Assembly (NCBI RefSeq): GCF_964355755.1
Contig: NC_092671.1
Location: 16,527,501 to 16,587,500 of the forward strand
Reading direction: 5' to 3'
Length of the DNA: 60,000 nt
DNA from: Antedon mediterranea
Lineage: Eukaryota; Echinodermata; Crinoidea; Comatulida; Antedonidae
The notes beneath the pieces were generated by a model. It had not been told where the DNA came from. It did not search any database and saw nothing but the letters and a program-made list of their open reading frames with translations. Every line of letters starts with the position of its first letter. Within the stretch, counting starts at the first letter, position 1. Below, in pieces: positions 57,277-60,000 of this stretch. The position numbers and the translations under genes were made by a program.

Positions 57277-60000
57277 ACATTTGCTGATAAATATTGAGAT
57301 GAATGTAGACTGTAGTTATCGTGAGATGATTTTTGTAAGAAATATTTCTTGTTATTCATAAAATTTAAAACATGTAAAATACCAAATTTTAAAGACTTTA
57401 ATGTTGTACGAAAAGGTACAGTAGTAACATAATTTTGAAATTGATCAAGTAATAATGAAGTCTCTGTGTAATGAATTTGTATAATTATGATTGTATCGTA
57501 GCGGTTGCTCTTTCTCACTTTGTATTTTATTTTAAATTACATATGTTTTTTGTATTTATTTGTGTAATTTGTCAATAATATTTTTCATTTTTGTACAGGT
57601 ACTGTACTACAATTCAGCATTATGCGGCAATGTATTTTTTTTTATGAATATGCTTTAATATGATTGAATAAAGATATCGAACATATAATTTTTTTTTTTT
57701 ATATAATAAAATACATTGAAACTGGCACTATATATTCAAAATGGTTAAACAAGAGTTCATTTTGTGTCTAAGATCACAAAAGTACATAATTTATCCATTT
57801 ATGATGACTATTGAAACTATAAAATTCACAACAAACATGTGAATTATTGGAATATTTTGAAGGAACATGACATTAACAACTCATAAATCAAAAAGATAAA
57901 AAACAACCGACTTTTCATTGTTTTTACATAATTTTATGTTCACAGTTATATAAAGCAGTTTAAATACAATTATTCTAATCATTTATGCTGGTATTATTCA
58001 CTGAATATGCTCGTAAAAAAAACCAGCGAAAAGCCAACAAACAAGTTATATAACCAACAGTCAACAATCATGTCTGCAGATCCTGAATCGGATAAAAACA
58101 GTGAAAGAATGAAAACAATCCCAAGTAGCATAATTGAATATTGGTAATACAGTACAAAGTATTGAACTATATATTGATACTTGTACGTAATACTAGCCGC
58201 AATTTGAACGTCTATAGTTGTGACCCACATTTCAAGCTTTTTACAGTAAATCTTCCCTTCTTCCGCAAATTCACACAAACAACAAGAGAGACTAGCGTTT
58301 TTCAGATTCTCGTATTACACTCCTGGCGACATCTATTCATATGGATAACCGGTCCGACAGTAACATGAGAGAGTGTTATTTACATAGTGTGCACAGAGTT
58401 TAATCTTTAGAACTAATTACTACAGACTTCTAAAATGATCTTATCAAATCCAATGTAACAAATTTACATAAGACTATACACTAAAAACATAGCTTGACAA
58501 AAAATGCGATGTTTTCAGCATGGACAGGAATGGTCTTGCTTCTTTTCAAATAATAATAATAATTAATAATAATTTATTATTATACAAATATTGTACTGGG
58601 TTCTTTAAATTGCACATGCGTTAGATGTGTACACTAAACCTACGGTTAGTCCTTATCTGTGAAGACTTACTCTACCACCAGAACCATGAAGCAAGTAAGT
58701 CTCTCTAACTAACCCTTGACGATGTTATGGCTACGTAATTACGGTTCCACTGTCTTAACCGCTCGACCACTCACTTGGCCGAATATAATGATTTAAAAAA
58801 ACCTATGTAGAGTACACTGTATTCTTGTAAATGGTTTCATCAGTAATGATTAGAAATGAGCTAATATTTGTATAGTATGTGAATTTGTTTTGGATTTAAT
58901 AGTGTTCATAAATGGGAAACTTAGAAGAAGATTTAGTTTTAATATCTAACATGTAACAATCAAAAGAAGGTTTATTTAGTTCCTTGTACTTTAGAAAGTG
59001 CAAGTTGTGTGAGGTGATGACAAAGAAAATGAATTAGCACGTTACTGGTCATCAATAAATTATACTGGACTTTATTAATGTACTGGACTGCACTTTTTTT
59101 TAAGTGCACTTGAAATACAGTGTAGAATTTATGTTACTATTTATAAAAATGATAGTTCACTCTCATAAAGAACATTCAGAGATGCACTACAGTAGCTACA
59201 AACGGCTTAAAGTTTATCAAAACAGAATCAAGTTTGTACAGGGCAGAAACACATTTTATTTTGACCGAGTACCAATTTTTAAATATCAAAATATAAAACA
59301 ATTTTTTCCTACATTCCTTGTTGTTTTGTCATGCTAATTACTTCCTTATTTACATACAACCTGTCCTATTGGTATACAAGTACTCTAGGCGTTGTTTTTT
59401 GTTCTTCTGATGATGAGAATAGTTTCTCGAAACATGTCACATTTTAAGGCAGTTTGCCTATTCATTAAGTGCCTCACTATAGTTATTTTAACTCGTAAGT
59501 TCGGTGGAATCATTCAGTTTTAGAAACTTTTAATTTGTTTAAAAAAAGTACTGTAGTTTAAACCACTAAAGTACTGTAAACCACTTTTTAATCATCTTTA
59601 CTCATTGATTTTGAGGGGAGGCAGAATTCATTTTTTTAAATACAATATTATTGATAACAGTATTGAATTTCAGAAATTCTTTATAGGTAAATTTGTTTCT
59701 CTGAACAATAGGACACAAGTAATTTTCAGAAATGAATACTTTTGTATTCTAATTTAATACAAATAAAAAAAACACTACGTAACTTGAAAGTACAATGTTC
59801 ATCATCCATCAATTAAATCAATCATTTCAAACAATAAAATTATTTTACAAATTCTTTGTAAAAAAAACTCTTTGTATCTTAAATTGCTTTTAATTTCTGC
59901 TACCGACACCAAAAATAGTACACCTACATTAAAGTACCGATGCTTAATTACTAGTGACATAGAACATGTACATATAATAATCCAATACCATATTGCTGGG
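57277..60000. other. Probable NR1D upstream intron; no exon found
   Basis: I searched the minus strand for the first zinc-finger exon (C-x2-C-x13-C-x2-C followed by CEGCK) and saw none, so it lies beyond 60000. The region is AT-rich, with a SINE at 58590-58785 and a CTGATGA...GAAAC stem-loop at 59407-59440. Confidence 0.45.
58590..58785 (-). mobile_element. tRNA-derived SINE S2, copy 2
   Basis: On the minus strand: TGGTCGAGCGGTTAAGAC (A box), GGTTCTGGTGGTAGAGTAAG, AAACCGTAGGTC-like AACCGTAGGTTTAGTGTAC, TTTAAAGAACCCAGTAC. Same body as 20507-20872; the B box has decayed to AAGGGTTAG. Confidence 0.75.

Noticed and set aside
56766-57518. Several overlapping ORFs with VCVPSPSFF or GHTHPPKHVWEK repeats on both strands
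   Set aside because: They derive from the 61-bp minisatellite; unit length is not a multiple of three and frames switch.

Overview
The window is animal nuclear DNA: AT-rich, intron-rich, with GT/AG-spliced exons, tRNA-derived SINEs, DNA-transposon MITEs and minisatellites. Clusters of the AGGCCTA word and the repeat mix suggest a marine deuterostome, most likely an echinoderm, but the species is not proven. No prokaryotic operon, CRISPR array or rRNA gene is visible.

Three protein genes were reconstructed by hand, all on the minus strand. (1) About 0.15-4.06 kb: the 5' four coding exons of CASD1 (sialate O-acetyltransferase), including the catalytic GDS exon; the gene runs off the left edge. 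(2) 12.58-27.94 kb: a complete SLC4 chloride/bicarbonate exchanger of the AE2/AE3 type, 21 coding exons, every junction phase-consistent, 1222 residues. It has an additional duplicated exon that can only be used as a mutually exclusive alternative. (3) 38.20-56.31 kb: the 3' six coding exons of a nuclear receptor of the NR1D (Rev-erb/E75) type, from the second zinc finger to the stop. It lacks an AF-2 helix 12, keeps the histidine at the haem-ligand position, and carries a CtBP-type PLDLS motif in a very large hinge exon. Its first zinc finger lies beyond the right edge.

Between CASD1 and SLC4 (4.20-10.33 kb) lies the most striking structure. About 16 copies of a ~106-bp satellite on one side face about 19 copies of the same satellite in inverted orientation on the other. 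They are separated by a second, ~87-bp satellite and bounded by a palindrome-bearing inverted terminal repeat that itself resembles part of the satellite monomer. This looks like a foldback-type mobile element whose arms grew from its own terminus.

The SLC4 introns carry seven copies of one TTA/TAA-flanked MITE family. One copy is split by a second palindromic element with a 7-bp target duplication; another has invaded a SINE; a third abuts the alternative exon. The NR1D introns and the upstream regions hold hAT-like, PIF/Harbinger-like (with a Myb/SANT remnant) and LINE 3'-end remnants, SINEs and several minisatellites. A dispersed element family carries a hammerhead-ribozyme-like core. The remaining stretches are AT-rich with no coding signal I could support.
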